Shown here: in pieces, positions 12,121 through 23,160 of the stretch
How the letters are laid out: the number at the start of each line of letters is the position of its first letter
Position numbering within the stretch: position 1 is the stretch's first letter
Source of the DNA: Chaenocephalus aceratus
Lineage: Eukaryota; Chordata; Actinopteri; Perciformes; Channichthyidae
Assembly: GCA_023974075.1 (NCBI GenBank)
Contig: CM043796.1
Coordinates: 28,148,821-28,212,820, forward strand
DNA length: 64,000 nucleotides
Direction: 5' to 3'
Position numbers and translations under genes: made by a program
The notes under the pieces: generated by a model
Databases searched by the model: none
What the model was told of the DNA's origin: nothing
What the model saw: only the letters and a program-made list of their open reading frames with translations

Positions 12121-12531
12121 CGAATGACTCTTTGATTATGGACAGTTTCCATTAAATAATAATCAAAATATAGATGGACAATAGATCTAATTTAAGATTT
12201 TAAACGGCATACATTTTAAATTGTGCTTCAGAAAGTAATGTTATTTTAGGAGTGTTGTGAGATGGTGTCAACATCAATTTAAATTAGTCACCCAGTGGAA
12301 ATGTCAGATATGTCTTCATAACTGTATCCTTACATTTTACATTCACTCAGTTATAATGTGGTAGTTATACATAGTTTGTTTTAAATGAGTATTGATCACA
12401 TTATATAGTACATATTTCTTAATTTAAGCTCCAGTATATATGAATATGTTTGGTGTGTTTTTTAGGTATATTTGTTATTGACCGAGTAAACGCTTTTATT
12501 TTGAAGGCAGTTTTTACAGGCCTCTACCGTA

Positions 12532-13157
12532 ACGGTCGTCCACACAGCAGCTTTTCAAAAATCTTGAAAATCTTGGAGCTGGGCGTGTCTGACAGCTTGG
12601 GGATTTTTTGCGAGCAATGCGACCAACAACCAATCACATGAATCTCCCACCCCCGACATACAAAGCAAAAAACCCCGGGGATTTTATGCGAGCAATATAT
12701 ATATATATAAAAACTCCCCAAACAGGCGAAAACCTACCAGTTTCCCCCACTGTCTCTGCCACCTCCCTCCATGCCTGGTTCCTCCGGTTTGTATCCCGTT
12801 AATAGTTCTGGTCGGAAAGAACCGGGTGATTTGCTACCGTAATTTCTCGTTTGGAATATGAGGAAATGAACCGCGGTCTGGTTCTCCCAGCTTACACGCG
12901 GTTTGATTGGCTAGCACTTCTACTGTCAGATTTGCATAAACGTGTTTGATTGGCTGGCGCTTCCAGCTCAGTTTCAAAAGTTGAACATTGCTCAACTTTT
13001 GAATCCTTAAAATCCTGGACATCCTGGAAATCTTCGCTTCGCTCCCCCACAATGCAGTTCGGCGAAAAGCGAGGCAAAGTGACGTCATCCCCATTCAAAG
13101 TCAACGGGCAGAGAAGCGTTGGAAGATTCGTCTAAAGCTGCTGTGTGGACGTACCGT
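12532..13157 (+). mobile_element. nested inverted-repeat element, copy 1
   Basis: The ends ACGGTCGTCCACACAGCAGC and GCTGCTGTGTGGACGTACCGT are inverted repeats. The interior includes CTTGGAGCTGGGCGTGTCTG and an (AT)n run at about 12697. A truncated direct copy lies at 62552-63121. It sits inside the 1.7-kb hAT element and so inserted later. Confidence 0.75.
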
Positions 13158-13754
13158 AATGCATAGGATATTCGCGCACCGCAATACAACGTGCGGGCTG
13201 GCTTGACCACAGTAGTCTGTAGTGTTTACCCAGTGTTTCCTGACATGAAACGTTTTATTTCACGTTGCTATGTGTTTTTAACGTATATTAAAAAACGGGG
13301 ACATTTCCGGGGACAGTTTAAACCGGGGACAGGGCAATACAAACGGGGACTGTCCCCGGAAAACGGGGACGTCTGGTCACCCTACCCTAAACGGCCACTT
13401 GTTAAACTGAAGACGATCTTCAAAATCTTCGCATTCAATGCTGACAGTTTTTCGGGCTAACCTTATCTGTAAGTAACCCCCACCCCACCACTGTAGTTTG
13501 TTTCTAAACTGGCAACTTAGTGGACATTGAATAAGATGAACTAGTCTTCCCAGAAAACCTACTTTTACACTCTTATCTATTGGTGTTTCACTCATTCAAC
13601 ATTTCTAGTCAGAGTCCCTTAATAAGTGTCAGGGAGTAAATACAGAACTCTACTTTAAGCACTTCCTGGAAAGCTGCTGCCCTTCATGGAAAGAATCACA
13701 GAGGTCTGTTTGTTAATGACTTTTCCATTACAAGTTGTTTTAAAGTCACCATAA

Positions 13755-14059
<305 letters not shown>

Positions 14060-14425
14060 CACATATGCAGGACAGGAGAATATTGCAAATATTATGACAC
14101 GTTTAATACATATTAGAGCTTACAGTACAGTACTGAGGAGTACTCATGATAACTATGGATAATACTAAGAACTAAGAATTCCTATTGGTTGTGTAGTTTT
14201 TATTTCTTACACTTTCATAGTTAACTTTTAGGGCACTGTATTTGGTTTACAAACTGTTAAAGAAATAAATGTTATATGTCTTTGAACACAATTTTCTGAA
14301 ATGCAACTTCCTGTTACTCATCAGCAGGAAATACACCAATACCAATTTGTCGTTAAAAAGTGAAATAAGCCAATTAATAAACTTCTGCTTAACATTTCAT
14401 GTGATAGCTATAATAGTGTCTACTG

Positions 14426-14787
14426 TTAGAGGTGGGGTAGGTAAGTTTGAGAAACCGGCTCGAGATCGCTAGAATTTTAAAATACACAACCGGAGAAAAT
14501 CTGCCACTTCCTCTCAGAGCCCCTCCTCCAACACACACGAACGCGCACATGACCAATGAGGGCACGAGATAAGTCTGTGCCCCGATGGAAGGCTGACAGG
14601 CAGGTAGGCCGTCCAATCGGTTGTACTTTTTACAGTATTACGGCTTCTACAGATGACATTTTTTTATGGATTTTTTGTCAAAGCACTTCAGATATTCATT
14701 GCTATCGGGATGTTAAGAGCATTCCATGGAATATAACAAAAAGTGTATCTCGAGCCGGTTTCTGAAACTTACCTACCCCACCTTTAA
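14426..14787 (+). mobile_element. TTAA-type MITE, family AGGTGGGGTAGGTAAG, copy 1
   Basis: The ends are AGGTGGGGTAGGTAAGTTTG and AACTTACCTACCCCACCT, with TTAA at the right and a mutated TTAG at the left. It lies about 125 bp upstream of the ror2 exon at 14912. Related copies are at 35321, 52555 and 52780. TTAA duplication suggests a piggyBac-like origin. Confidence 0.8.
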
Positions 14788-14911
14788 CAGCTACCTCCAG
14801 GGAAAACTAAAGCGTTCTAGTTATTTTTCTGTTGTTTATTTATCTTTTTGGCTATCTTTCAATGCTTCGCTTTTTAACTATGCCTAAATCAGACCTCTAT
14901 TTTAATGCCAG

Positions 14912-15033
14912 GCTTCCTGACAAAGGTTTCTGCCAGCCGTACCGAGGCATTGCCTGCGCTCGCTTCATTGGAAACCAGAGCATCTATGTGGAGTCTCTTC
15001 AGATGCAGGGGGAGAGTGAAAACCGCATCACAG
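14912..15033 (+). CDS. ror2: ror2 frizzled-like cysteine-rich domain exon, part 1
   Basis: Translation gives [20 protein letters not shown] followed by a segment ending [11 protein letters not shown], which is nearly identical to the start of the vertebrate ROR cysteine-rich (Wnt-binding) domain. The donor is CAG|GTAAAA after 15033, leaving one base (G) that joins the next exon as ITAAFTM. The start at 14912 (CCAG|GCTT) keeps frame with the 32-nt linker exon. An alternative acceptor after 14892 has a better pyrimidine tract but would add six residues and change the upstream phase. ROR2 is a single-pass plasma-membrane receptor for Wnt5a-type ligands in planar polarity and skeletal patterning. 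GESENRIT favours ROR2, and the later exons settle the paralogue. Confidence 0.93.
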
Positions 15034-15102
15034 GTAAAAAAAGAAATAAGCATTTTGAGTTCACATATTGAACGATAATCAATACACATGTAATGCAAAA
15101 GA

Positions 15103-15232
15103 TGTTCCAGTGGGGCGGGTTAATTTCCCCAAAAGTGAAAGTGATCTTGATTGGTTCAGTGTTAGACTTACCAACTAGTTCTTGTTCAGTACGACACATG
15201 TGCGCCCTCTGGCATATTCCAATGGCCACTCT
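15103..15232. repeat. interspersed repeat shared with 19305-19440
   Basis: TGATCTTGATTGGTTCAGTG and CCAACTAGT-TTGTTCAGT recur at 19333 onward in the next-but-one ror2 intron, with similar spacing. Family unknown; it could be a local duplication or a dispersed repeat. Confidence 0.6.
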
Positions 15233-15234
15233 AT

Positions 15235-17260
15235 TTAAAGGTCACCTATTTTGCAAAATCCACTTCTTCATGTCTCTTTCTACATCAACATGTGTCCCCT
15301 CTTCTCCATGTCTCTTCTACATCAACATGTGTCCCCTCTTCTTCATGTCTCTTCTACATCAACATGTGTCCCCTCTTCTTCATGTCTCTTCTACATCAAC
15401 ATGTGTCCCCTCTTCTTCATGTCTCTTCTACATCAACATGTGTCCCCTCTTCTTCACGTCTCTTCTACATCAACATGTGTCCCCTCTTCTCCATGGCTCT
15501 TCTACATCAACATGTGTCCCTCTCTTCATGTCTCTTCTACATCAACATGTGTCCCCTCTTCTCATGTCTCTTCTACATCAACATGTGTCCCCTCTTCTTC
15601 ACGTCTCTTCTACATCAACATGTGTCCCCTCTTCTTCATGTCTCTTCTACATCAACATGTGTCCCCTCTTCTTAATGTCTCTTCTACATCAACATGTGTC
15701 CCCTCTTCTTCATGGCTCTTCTACATCAACATGTGTCCCCTCTTCTTCACGTCTCTTCCACATCAACATGTGTCCCCTCTTCTTCATGTCTCTTCTACAT
15801 CAACATGTGTCCCCTCTTCTTCACGTCTCTTCTACATCAACATGTGTCCCCTCTTCTCCATGTCTCCTCTACATCAACATGTGTCCCCTCTTCTTCACGT
15901 CTCTTCTACATCAACATGTGTCCCCTCTTCTTCATGTCTCTTCTACATCAACATGTGTCCCCTCTTCTTCACGTCTCTTCTACATCAACATGTGTCCCCT
16001 CTTCTCCATGGCTCTTCTACATCAACATGTGTCCCCTCTTCTTCACGTCTCTTCTACATCAACATGTGTCCCCTCTTCTTCATGTCTCTTCTACATCAAC
16101 ATGTGTCCCCTCTTCTTCATGTCTCCTCTACATCAACATGTGTCCCCTCTTCTTCATGTCTCTTCTACATCAACATGTGTCCCCTCTTCTTCATGTCTCT
16201 TCTACATCAACATGTGTCCCCTCTTCTTCATGTCTCTTCTACATCAACATGTGTCCCCTCTTCTTCACGTCTCTTCTACATCAACATGTGTCCCCTCTTC
16301 TCCATGTCTCTTCTACATCAACATGTGTCCCCTCTTCTCCATGTCTCTTCTACATCAACATGTGTCCCCTCTTCTCCATGTCTCTTCTACGTCAACATGT
16401 GTCCCCTCTTCTTCATGTCTCTTCTACATCAACATGTGTCCCCTCTTCTCCATGTCTCTTCTACGTCAACATGTGTCCCCTCTTCTTCATGTCTCTTCTA
16501 CATCAACATGTGTCCCCTCTTCTTCACGTCTCTTCTACATCAACATGTGTCCCCTCTTCTCCCACGTCTCTTCTACATCAACATGTGTCCCCTCTTCTCC
16601 ATGTCTCTTCTACATCAACATGTGTCCCCTCTTCTTCACGTCTCTTCTACATCAACATGTGTCCCCTCTTCTTCATGTCTCTTCTACATCAACATGTGTC
16701 CCCTCTTCTTCACGTCTCTTCTACATCAACATGTGTCCCCTCTTCTCCATGGCTCCTCTACATCAACATGTGTCCCCTCTTCTTCATGTCTCTTCTACAT
16801 CAACATGTGTCCCCTCTTCTTCATGTCTCTTCTACATCAACATGTGTCCCCTCTTCTTCATGTCTCTTCTACATCAACATGTGTCCCCTCTTCTTCATGT
16901 CTCTTCTACATCAACATGTGTCCCCTCTTCTTCATGTCTCTTCTACATCAACATGTGTCCCCTCTTCTTCATGTCTCTTCTACATCAACATGTGTCCCTC
17001 TTCTTCATGTCTCTTCTACATCAACATGTGTCCCCTCTTCTTCATGTCTCTTCTACATCAACATGTGTCCCCTCTTCTTCATGTCTCTTCTACATCAACA
17101 TGTGTCCTCTCTTCTTCACGTCTCTTCTACATCAACATGTGTCCCCTCTTCTCCATGTCTCTTCTACATCAACATGTGTCCCCTCTTCTCCATGTCTCTT
17201 CTACATCAACATGTGTCCCCTCTTCTTCATGTCTCTTCTACATCAACACGTGTCCCCTCT
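15235..17260 (+). repeat. 37-bp satellite, about 54 units, inside a TTAA-flanked element
   Basis: The unit is CTTCTACATCAACATGTGTC then CCCTCTTCTTCATGTCT (37 bp), repeated from about 15275 to 17260 with C/T variants. The left flank TTAAAGGTCACCTATTTTGC and the motif ACATCAACATGTGTCCCC match the left end of the TTAA elements at 24268, 21159 and 41188. The array therefore arose by expansion inside one of them. Because 37 is not divisible by three and the unit lacks stops, three plus frames stay open, giving a spurious 751-codon frame. Confidence 0.93.
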
Positions 17261-17598
17261 GTGGAAAGAGACTCTTGAAAGTTTCAGGAACAAAGATTCT
17301 CTCTCTTTTTTGATCCATTTCTATAAAAACCTGTCTGAATTGAGCTGATCAGATTTTGGCCACTTTATGATGTCATAACTATTTATTTGGCTTGTGTAAC
17401 CATTAGCAACCAAGGTACCCTACACCTTGCACATCTTGCATTTCTGGTTGGATACTAACTGCATTTCATTGGCTTGTACCTGTACTTTGCACTATGACAA
17501 TAAAGTTGAATCTAATATAATATGCCAACAATTCAGTGTATTTTTAGCGTAACAATTATCAATACTAATGTAATAAAAAAGATTTTCCTTTTTCCTAG

Positions 17599-17914
17599 CT
17601 GCCTTCACTATGATTGGCACCTCCACGCACCTATCGGATCAGTGCTCCAAGTTTGCCATCCCGTCCTTCTGTTACTACGTGTTCCCGCTGTGTGACGAGG
17701 GGGCCCGGACCCCTCGCAGGCGGCAGCTCTGCAGGGATGAGTGCGAGGCCCTGGAGAACGACCTGTGCTACACGGAGTACACCATCGCCCGCTCCAACCC
17801 CATGATCCTGATGCAGATGGAGCTTCCCAACTGCCCCCTGCTGCCTCGAGCCGGCACCTCGGAGGCCGCCTCCTGCATGAGGATAGGAGTGCCTCAGGAC
17901 AAAACTGGGTCCAT
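17599..17914 (+). CDS. ror2: ror2 frizzled-like cysteine-rich domain exon, part 2
   Basis: The exon begins after TTTCCTAG and reads [20 protein letters not shown] onward through [25 protein letters not shown] and [17 protein letters not shown]. This is the remainder of the ROR frizzled domain, with the expected regularly spaced cysteines and the CRDEC signature. The donor at CCAT|GTAGGT leaves two bases. The exon is GC-rich (many third-position C/G) compared with the AT-rich introns around it. The intron before it, 15034-17598, is largely filled by a 37-bp satellite. The join to the kringle exon is problematic (see the next exon and the findings). Confidence 0.96.
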
Positions 17915-18895
17915 GTAGGTTGAGACTGCAGCATGCTCACACATTTCACATATGGATGTATGATAGGTGTCGTGGCGTTTTAATCCGTTTCTACATTATC
18001 CACTTTCCTCTATCGGGGGTTGTGGGTTATGACGCGCTTCCAGACAAACTTTGCGTAAATCGTTGTGGCGTTGGATCACATCAGATGTATTCTTTGATCC
18101 AGGCGACAAACTTCCTCGCTTCTAAGTAACTAAAAGTTCTCCTTATCAAAAAAGAACAAAAATAATATTATTATTATTAATATGAAGACTTTTTGTTGTT
18201 GAATATATAAATATTATCATGAATGTGGATAAAGCTGTATTTTAACAATACGGTGTTCTGTTTTTCACATTTGTTATTTTTTTATTTGTTATTTTTTTAA
18301 TCTGTTCGAAATGAAATGAAAAAAAGGACACGGTCAAAAGACTATACCGCTTCCCGTCCAATCACACCCTCAGCTGTGTACCATTGTCATGCCTTATATA
18401 GACGTGCACGTCATACCCGACAGCGCACAATTTGACAGCAAATAAGTGACTTAAATTAACGTCTTTTAACCCGTAGTGTTACTCACAAAAAGAAATAATT
18501 AAGAGTTTACTATAAATCCTTATATTAATAAGACAAACAATTAAACCATAATGATGAAAGGAAAACGGCTCTAACAATACGACACGATAATACTTTAATG
18601 ATTAAGTCTGAAATTTGACCTGCATCCCAGCAGCTCCATGTGTAACATCAACAGACACATATCAAGACACAATACATGAAAAACAAACAACACACATTTA
18701 ACACAACAGCACAATCACTGAGAGGAAACATGCAGTACTGTAGAATAGACAAAATGTGACCGGAAACAACCAATTACAAGTGTGTGTGTGGTGTTAACAA
18801 ATAATGAATAGATAATGGATATATATATAACTATAAACACAGACTATACTCTTAATACTCCCTGTCCGCTCCCCAGATAACCCCACGGACCACAG

Positions 18896-19131
18896 CTGCT
18901 ATAACGGCAGTGGAGACGAGTACAGAGGCACGGTCAGCGTCACGAAGTCGGGTCATCACTGCCAGCCGTGGAGCGCTCAGTACCCTCACAGCCACCACCT
19001 CTCCCAGGAGCACCCTGAACTCTGGGGGAGTCACAACTTCTGCCGTAACCCGGGGGGGAGCATGCAGGCGCCCTGGTGCTTCACCCTGGACCCCCAGGTC
19101 AGGGTGGACCTGTGCGACATCGAGCCCTGCA
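18896..19131 (+). CDS. ror2: ror2 kringle-domain exon
   Basis: The kringle domain is unmistakable: [19 protein letters not shown], then [28 protein letters not shown] and DLCDIEPC, with six cysteines in kringle spacing. The donor is TGCA|GTAAGT after 19131. The start is uncertain. The pyrimidine-rich acceptor CCCCAG ending at 18876 would join out of frame and give an immediate TAA. The next AG (CCACAG, ending 18895) restores frame with the preceding exon but removes the few residues before the first kringle cysteine (encoded DHS). I chose 18896 because all six ror2 exons then sum to a multiple of three. A base error or an altered acceptor is equally possible. Confidence 0.88.
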
Positions 19132-19304
19132 GTAAGTACTGCGATGCATGAGATAAAGATAAGATGGACCTCTATTGATCTCCATAGGGAAAAGTTTCAC
19201 ACAGATAATGAAATCAAAATAATAAAAAACATGTATAATATACTAATAGTTACTTAGCATTATCAGGTTGTTTTAAATTAAGGAACGTTTTGATGAAGAA
19301 TACT

Positions 19305-19440
19305 GTCCTAAAAAAGGACAACAACTGTGAAAATGATCTTGATTGGTTCAGTGTTGACATACCAACTAGTTTTTGTTCAGTCGGCCACATGTGTGCCTCT
19401 CTCAGTGTCCCATGGCAACAATTCAGTGTATTGTTGCCAT
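19305..19440. repeat. interspersed repeat, second copy
   Basis: Partner of 15103-15232, same orientation, with several substitutions. Confidence 0.55.
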
Positions 19441-19901
19441 GGGATAGAAAGCCAAGTTTCAGAGATTAAGCTCTTACTTACATGTATTAACTTTTAACGT
19501 GTTGGTCTCATGTCTAAATGAGCACCTGAGTTACTTTGACCTAACAGTAAACATTTCTGACCAATGAGAGTAGACTGTAGATGTCCCTCGGGTACAGGCA
19601 CACCAAGTGTCTATCATACAAGCATCACTGAAGTAGCGAAAATCATAAAGAAATAAAACGGAAGATGAACTAAAAACCAAACTGCCGCTGAGGCACCAAT
19701 CTTACGCTGGGGAAATAATCCAAGTTCAGCCAAGAATACCCGTTCTGTAAATGTGTTTCCATGATCCAACAATCCAACATAGTGTATAAAGAACATTGAA
19801 CGATTTCGCTTTTGATTTGATTTTCGATTTTCGATTTACCTGTAGTAACACCAGGTGCCCACAACTACATTACAAATAAAAGCATAAACAATTACTTATA
19901 A

Positions 19902-20692
19902 TTAGGGATGCACGATATTGGGTTTTTGAAACCGATACCGATAATAATATAATATATATATATATATTAAATGTACCTGTAGTTTTTGCACACCTGGTGG
20001 TAAAAAAAAGACTAGTAGTGAGCAAAGGACATGAGCATTACTACTATGAACAAAACAAAGCCAAGAACAGTTTTGACTTCAAAGTGCCCAGATTTATTTC
20101 CCCAAATAAAGTTCTTGCCTTTTTCAAAAGCCTCGTCGATAGGTAAAAGCCCCGGTGCCTTTGCAGCTGGCTTTGGATTCGCCGCTAGTTTAGCAGCGCA
20201 GGCGTCTTCGTACGCTTTGAACACACCATCGTAGCCATGGCGATGTTTCAGGTGACTGATCAGGTTGGAAGTATAATAGCTCGTTGCCTTCTTCCCTCCT
20301 CGTGGAACTTCTGCATCTGTTAATACAAATAGCAAGCGAACTATCTAACTGTGAAACTTTGAAATAGTCCCATACTACCGACGACATGTTTGTTTACTGT
20401 CCTGGCTTCACGGCCGCACGCCATTTACGTCACAGCCAGGCAGGAGTTAGGGAGCGCTGGATTTGTGAAAAACTCCCCTCTTCCTAAACCACTGATACAA
20501 CAGTACTGGCAAAACGGGAGGAGCCGAGTGAAAAACAAGCGCCCCTCAGCCCAATCCACCCACACGTATTTTGTTCTTTTTTTTTACCCAAAAAATATAT
20601 TGTATATTATCGGAGCTATTAATACTGGTATCGGGTTTATCGGGATGACGTCATAATTCCTAATATCGGGCCGATAATTATCGTGCACCACT
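19902..20692 (-). mobile_element. hAT element relic retaining a BED zinc finger
   Basis: The ends TTAGGGATGCACGATATTG and ATTATCGTGCACCACT are flanked by an exact 8-bp duplication ACTTATAA (19894-19901 and 20693-20700). On the minus strand at 20387-20190 the frame reads SSVVWDYFKVSQLD. After a frame change, 20335-20012 reads VPRGGKKATSYYTSNLISHL then KHRHG. Together these resemble an N-terminal BED zinc finger of a ZBED-like hAT transposase, now frameshifted. The catalytic domain is absent. It lies wholly within a ror2 intron. Confidence 0.85.
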
Positions 20693-20828
20693 ACTTATAA
20701 TAAACATTGATACATTTAATATGAACAAAATCAGCAAGAAAATAAATGTGACCATTGCATAACATAAATCAATATATAGCTCCAACAATCACAAATCAGA
20801 GAACCCTCTATTGTCTGTCTTTCTGCAG

Positions 20829-21034
20829 ATTCTCCGGAGAGCCCCAGGAAGGAGATCTTGTTTATTCTCATCCCTGCCATCGCCATCCCATTGGTCATCG
20901 CTTGCCTCTTCTTTCTGGTTTGTTTGTGTCGCAATAAACAAAAGGAATCAACGGACACTCTCCTCCGCGGCCAGCTGAGCGGATCACCGAGTCCCGACAT
21001 GGAGCTTTCCCAGCTCGCTCAGCAGAAACACCAG
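20829..21034 (+). CDS. ror2: ror2 transmembrane and juxtamembrane exon
   Basis: The acceptor TTCTGCAG precedes NSPESPRKE, followed by a hydrophobic span of about 24 residues ([20 protein letters not shown], then LVCLC). The sequence then turns basic (RNKQK), giving type I topology with a positive inside. The cytoplasmic juxtamembrane part reads [20 protein letters not shown]. The motif [15 protein letters not shown] is characteristic of vertebrate ROR2. The exon ends CACCAG|GTAACA in phase 0. A complete hAT relic occupies most of the preceding intron and ends 137 bp upstream of this exon. Confidence 0.96.
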
Positions 21035-21158
21035 GTAACACACAGCAGATGATCATGGGGGGAACCTCGTGTATTCTTTCTGATGTACGGATGCTCTCAG
21101 TTCTGACGTGAGCACTGTGCAATGTGTGGATGTCTGATAACGTCATTTTTACATTACC

Positions 21159-21575
21159 TTAAAGGTCTCCTATCATTCAAAATGCACTTTTTGATGTATT
21201 TTATACATAAATATGTGTCCCCGGTGTGTCAGGGAACTCACAAAGTGTCAGAAAACAAAACCCTCTCTTTTCCTCCGTACCCACATCTCTAAAAACGGGG
21301 CTACAATGGAGCTGATCCAGATTTGCTTACGGCAATATCAGAAACGTTGCTATCAGAAACAATGCCCGACTGTTTTGGAAGTAATATGGTCTTTGTTTAC
21401 ATTAGCAAGCATCGCTAACACTCAGAGCTAACCTGTACTGGAGAGAGTATGTGTAAAAAAGCAGGAATTGTTTGGTATTTTGAGCAAAACACTTCATAGA
21501 CATGTTTTTCATTCATTTGTATATATATAAGACTTATAATATATGCCTAAAAATAGCATGATAGGAGATCTTTAA
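21159..21575 (+). mobile_element. TTAA-type MITE, family AGGGGACCTATCATG, copy 1
   Basis: TTAA at both ends (21159-21162, 21572-21575), inverted ends AGGTCTCCTATCATTC and GCATGATAGGAGATCT. It sits in the ror2 intron before the kinase exon, ending 127 bp upstream of it. Confidence 0.8.
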
Positions 21576-21702
21576 GAAGCACCGTCTGTAATGATAAAAA
21601 GTGACTTCTCTACACCTGACTATCAAACTGTTGAACATTAGATTTGATTGTTTGCCGTACATTTTGATGACATGTCGTTTCTGTATTGCTTTGTGGTTTC
21701 AG

Positions 21703-23160
21703 GCCAAGCTGCGGGAGATCAACATGTCGGCAGTGCGCTTCACGGAGGAGCTGGGCGAGGATCGGTTCGGGAAGGTTTACAAAGGTCACATGTATGGCAC
21801 CGTCCCTGGAGAGCAGACCCAGGTGGTGGCCGTCAAAACGCTGAAGGACAAGGTGGATGCCACTCTCTGTGAGGAGTTTCGCCACGAAGCCATGATCCGC
21901 TTCCACATACAGCACCAGAATGTGGTCTGTTTGCTGGGCGTTGTCACCAAAGAGCAGCCGATGAACATGGTGTTCACATATTCAGGGCTTGGAGACCTGC
22001 ATGAGTATCTGGTGGTCCGCTCGCCCAACTCAGACGTGGGCAGCTCAGACGACGACAGGACAGTGAAGTCCACGCTGGAGCAGGCAGACTTCCTGCACAT
22101 CATCACCCAGGTTGCTGCAGGAATGGAGTATCTTTCCAGTCAGCAGATAGTCCATAAAGACCTGGCTGCAAGAAACATTCTGGTCTTTGACAAGCTGAGC
22201 GTCAAGATCCTGGATCTGGGTCTAATCAGAGACGTCTACTCTGCTGATTACTACAACCTCATGGGGACAAACCCCTTCCCCATTCGCTGGATGGCCCCAG
22301 AAGCTATTATGTACGGAAAGTTGTCCACCGACTCGGACATCTGGTCTTACGGTGTCCTGCTGTGGGAGACGTTCAGTTATGGTCTGCAGCCGCACTGTGG
22401 CTACTCCAACCAGGATGTGATCGAGATGGTGCGCAGCCACCAGCTCCTGCCCTGTCCGGATGACTGCCCGTCCTGGATCTACACCCTGATGCTGGAGTGT
22501 TGGAGTGAATTCCCAGCGAGAAGGCCTCGCTTCAAGGACATCCACACACGTCTGCGCTCCTGGGAAAACCTGTCCAACTATAACAGCTCTGCTCAGACGT
22601 CTGGCACCAGCAACACAACGCAGACCAGCTCTCTGAGCACCAGCCCCGTGAGCAACATCAGCATGAGCACAGCGAACGCATCGCGCTACACCAGCCCTAA
22701 GAAGAGCATGCCTTTCCACCAGCCACATTTCATGCCCATGAAGGGTCCAATGCATCGGCCAATGGTTCCCCAGCAGCTCTACATCCCTGTCAATGGATAT
22801 CACCCCATGCCAGCTTACCCATACATGCAGAACTTTTACCCCATGCAGATGCCAATGCCCATTCCCCACCAGCAGATGCACCACCAGCCACAGATGGTGA
22901 GCAAACCTGGGTCTCACCACAGTGGCAGTGGATCCACGTCCACAGGATATGTCACCACCGCCCCCTCCAACACCTCCGTCACAGAGAGAGCGGCTCTGCT
23001 GAACGAGGACTCCAAGACCAACGACGAGGACTTGGCCAACATGGGGCCCCAGGAAGAGTTGGACCAAAACAAGGACTCGTTAGTGCCTGAAACCGAGCTG
23101 CTGGGCGACAGTGACCCCACACAGACTGACGAACTGGTGATACACTTGTCAGACACATAA
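21703..23160 (+). CDS. ror2: ror2 terminal exon: tyrosine kinase-like domain and Ser/Thr/Pro-rich tail
   Basis: This is one 1458-nt phase-0 exon after GGTTTCAG, encoding 485 residues plus TAA. It starts [20 protein letters not shown]. Kinase landmarks are a degenerate glycine loop (GEDRFG), VAVKTLK with the beta-3 lysine, HKDLAARN in place of [11 protein letters not shown] in place of [13 protein letters not shown], and SDIWSYGV. The DLG and HKD substitutions are normal for ROR2 and fit its weak or absent catalysis. The tail has [20 protein letters not shown], a His/Met/Pro-rich stretch, [20 protein letters not shown] and PETELLGD, all ROR2 signatures that exclude ROR1. A longer open frame reaching back to 21601 is intron read-through. 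The protein encoded in the window is 789 residues, lacking the signal peptide and Ig domain. Confidence 0.98.
   Translation, partial: AKLREINMSAVRFTEELGEDRFGKVYKGHMYGTVPGEQTQVVAVKTLKDKVDATLCEEFRHEAMIRFHIQHQNVVCLLGVVTKEQPMNMVFTYSGLGDLHEYLVVRSPNSDVGSSDDDRTVKSTLEQADFLHIITQVAAGMEYLSSQQIVHKDLAARNILVFDKLSVKILDLGLIRDVYSADYYNLMGTNPFPIRWMAPEAIMYGKLSTDSDIWSYGVLLWETFSYGLQPHCGYSNQDVIEMVRSHQLLPCPDDCPSWIYTLMLECWSEFPARRPRFKDIHTRLRSWENLSNYNSSAQTSGTSNTTQTSSLSTSPVSNISMSTANASRYTSPKKSMPFHQPHFMPMKGPMHRPMVPQQLYIPVNGYHPMPAYPYMQNFYPMQMPMPIPHQQMHHQPQMVSKPGSHHSGSGSTSTGYVTTAPSNTSVTERAALLNEDSKTNDEDLANMGPQEELDQNKDSLVPETELLGDSDPTQTDELVIHLSDT

Larger units (their letters stand above)
11660..13384. mobile_element. hAT-like element with GGTGACCAGA/TCTGGTCACC ends
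   Basis: The element starts TAAGGTGACCAGATTTTC and ends GTCTGGTCACCCTA. It is flanked by an exact 8-bp duplication CCCTAAAC (11652-11659 and 13385-13392). The right part has the repeated phrase CGGGGACAGTTTAAACCGGG. Inside are a 168-bp tandem duplication (11822 onward) and a nested second element (12532-13157). Confidence 0.85.

Noticed and set aside
15093..17348. 751-codon open frame (and two more overlapping long frames) rich in FYINMCPL / LLHQHVS / SSTSTCVP repeats
   Set aside because: It is a 37-bp satellite lacking stop codons; all three plus frames are open for the same reason, and it lies inside a ror2 intron.
17600..17950. Minus-strand and extra plus-strand frames over the frizzled exon
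   Set aside because: Shadows of the ror2 exon in other frames.
21601..21702. Upstream ATG extension of the ror2 kinase exon
   Set aside because: The frame is open by chance through intron; a clean GGTTTCAG acceptor at 21702 and in-phase family similarity from AKLREI fix the exon start.
22222..23067. 281-codon minus-strand frame opposite the ror2 kinase exon
   Set aside because: Antisense shadow of a GC-biased coding exon; no recognisable domain.
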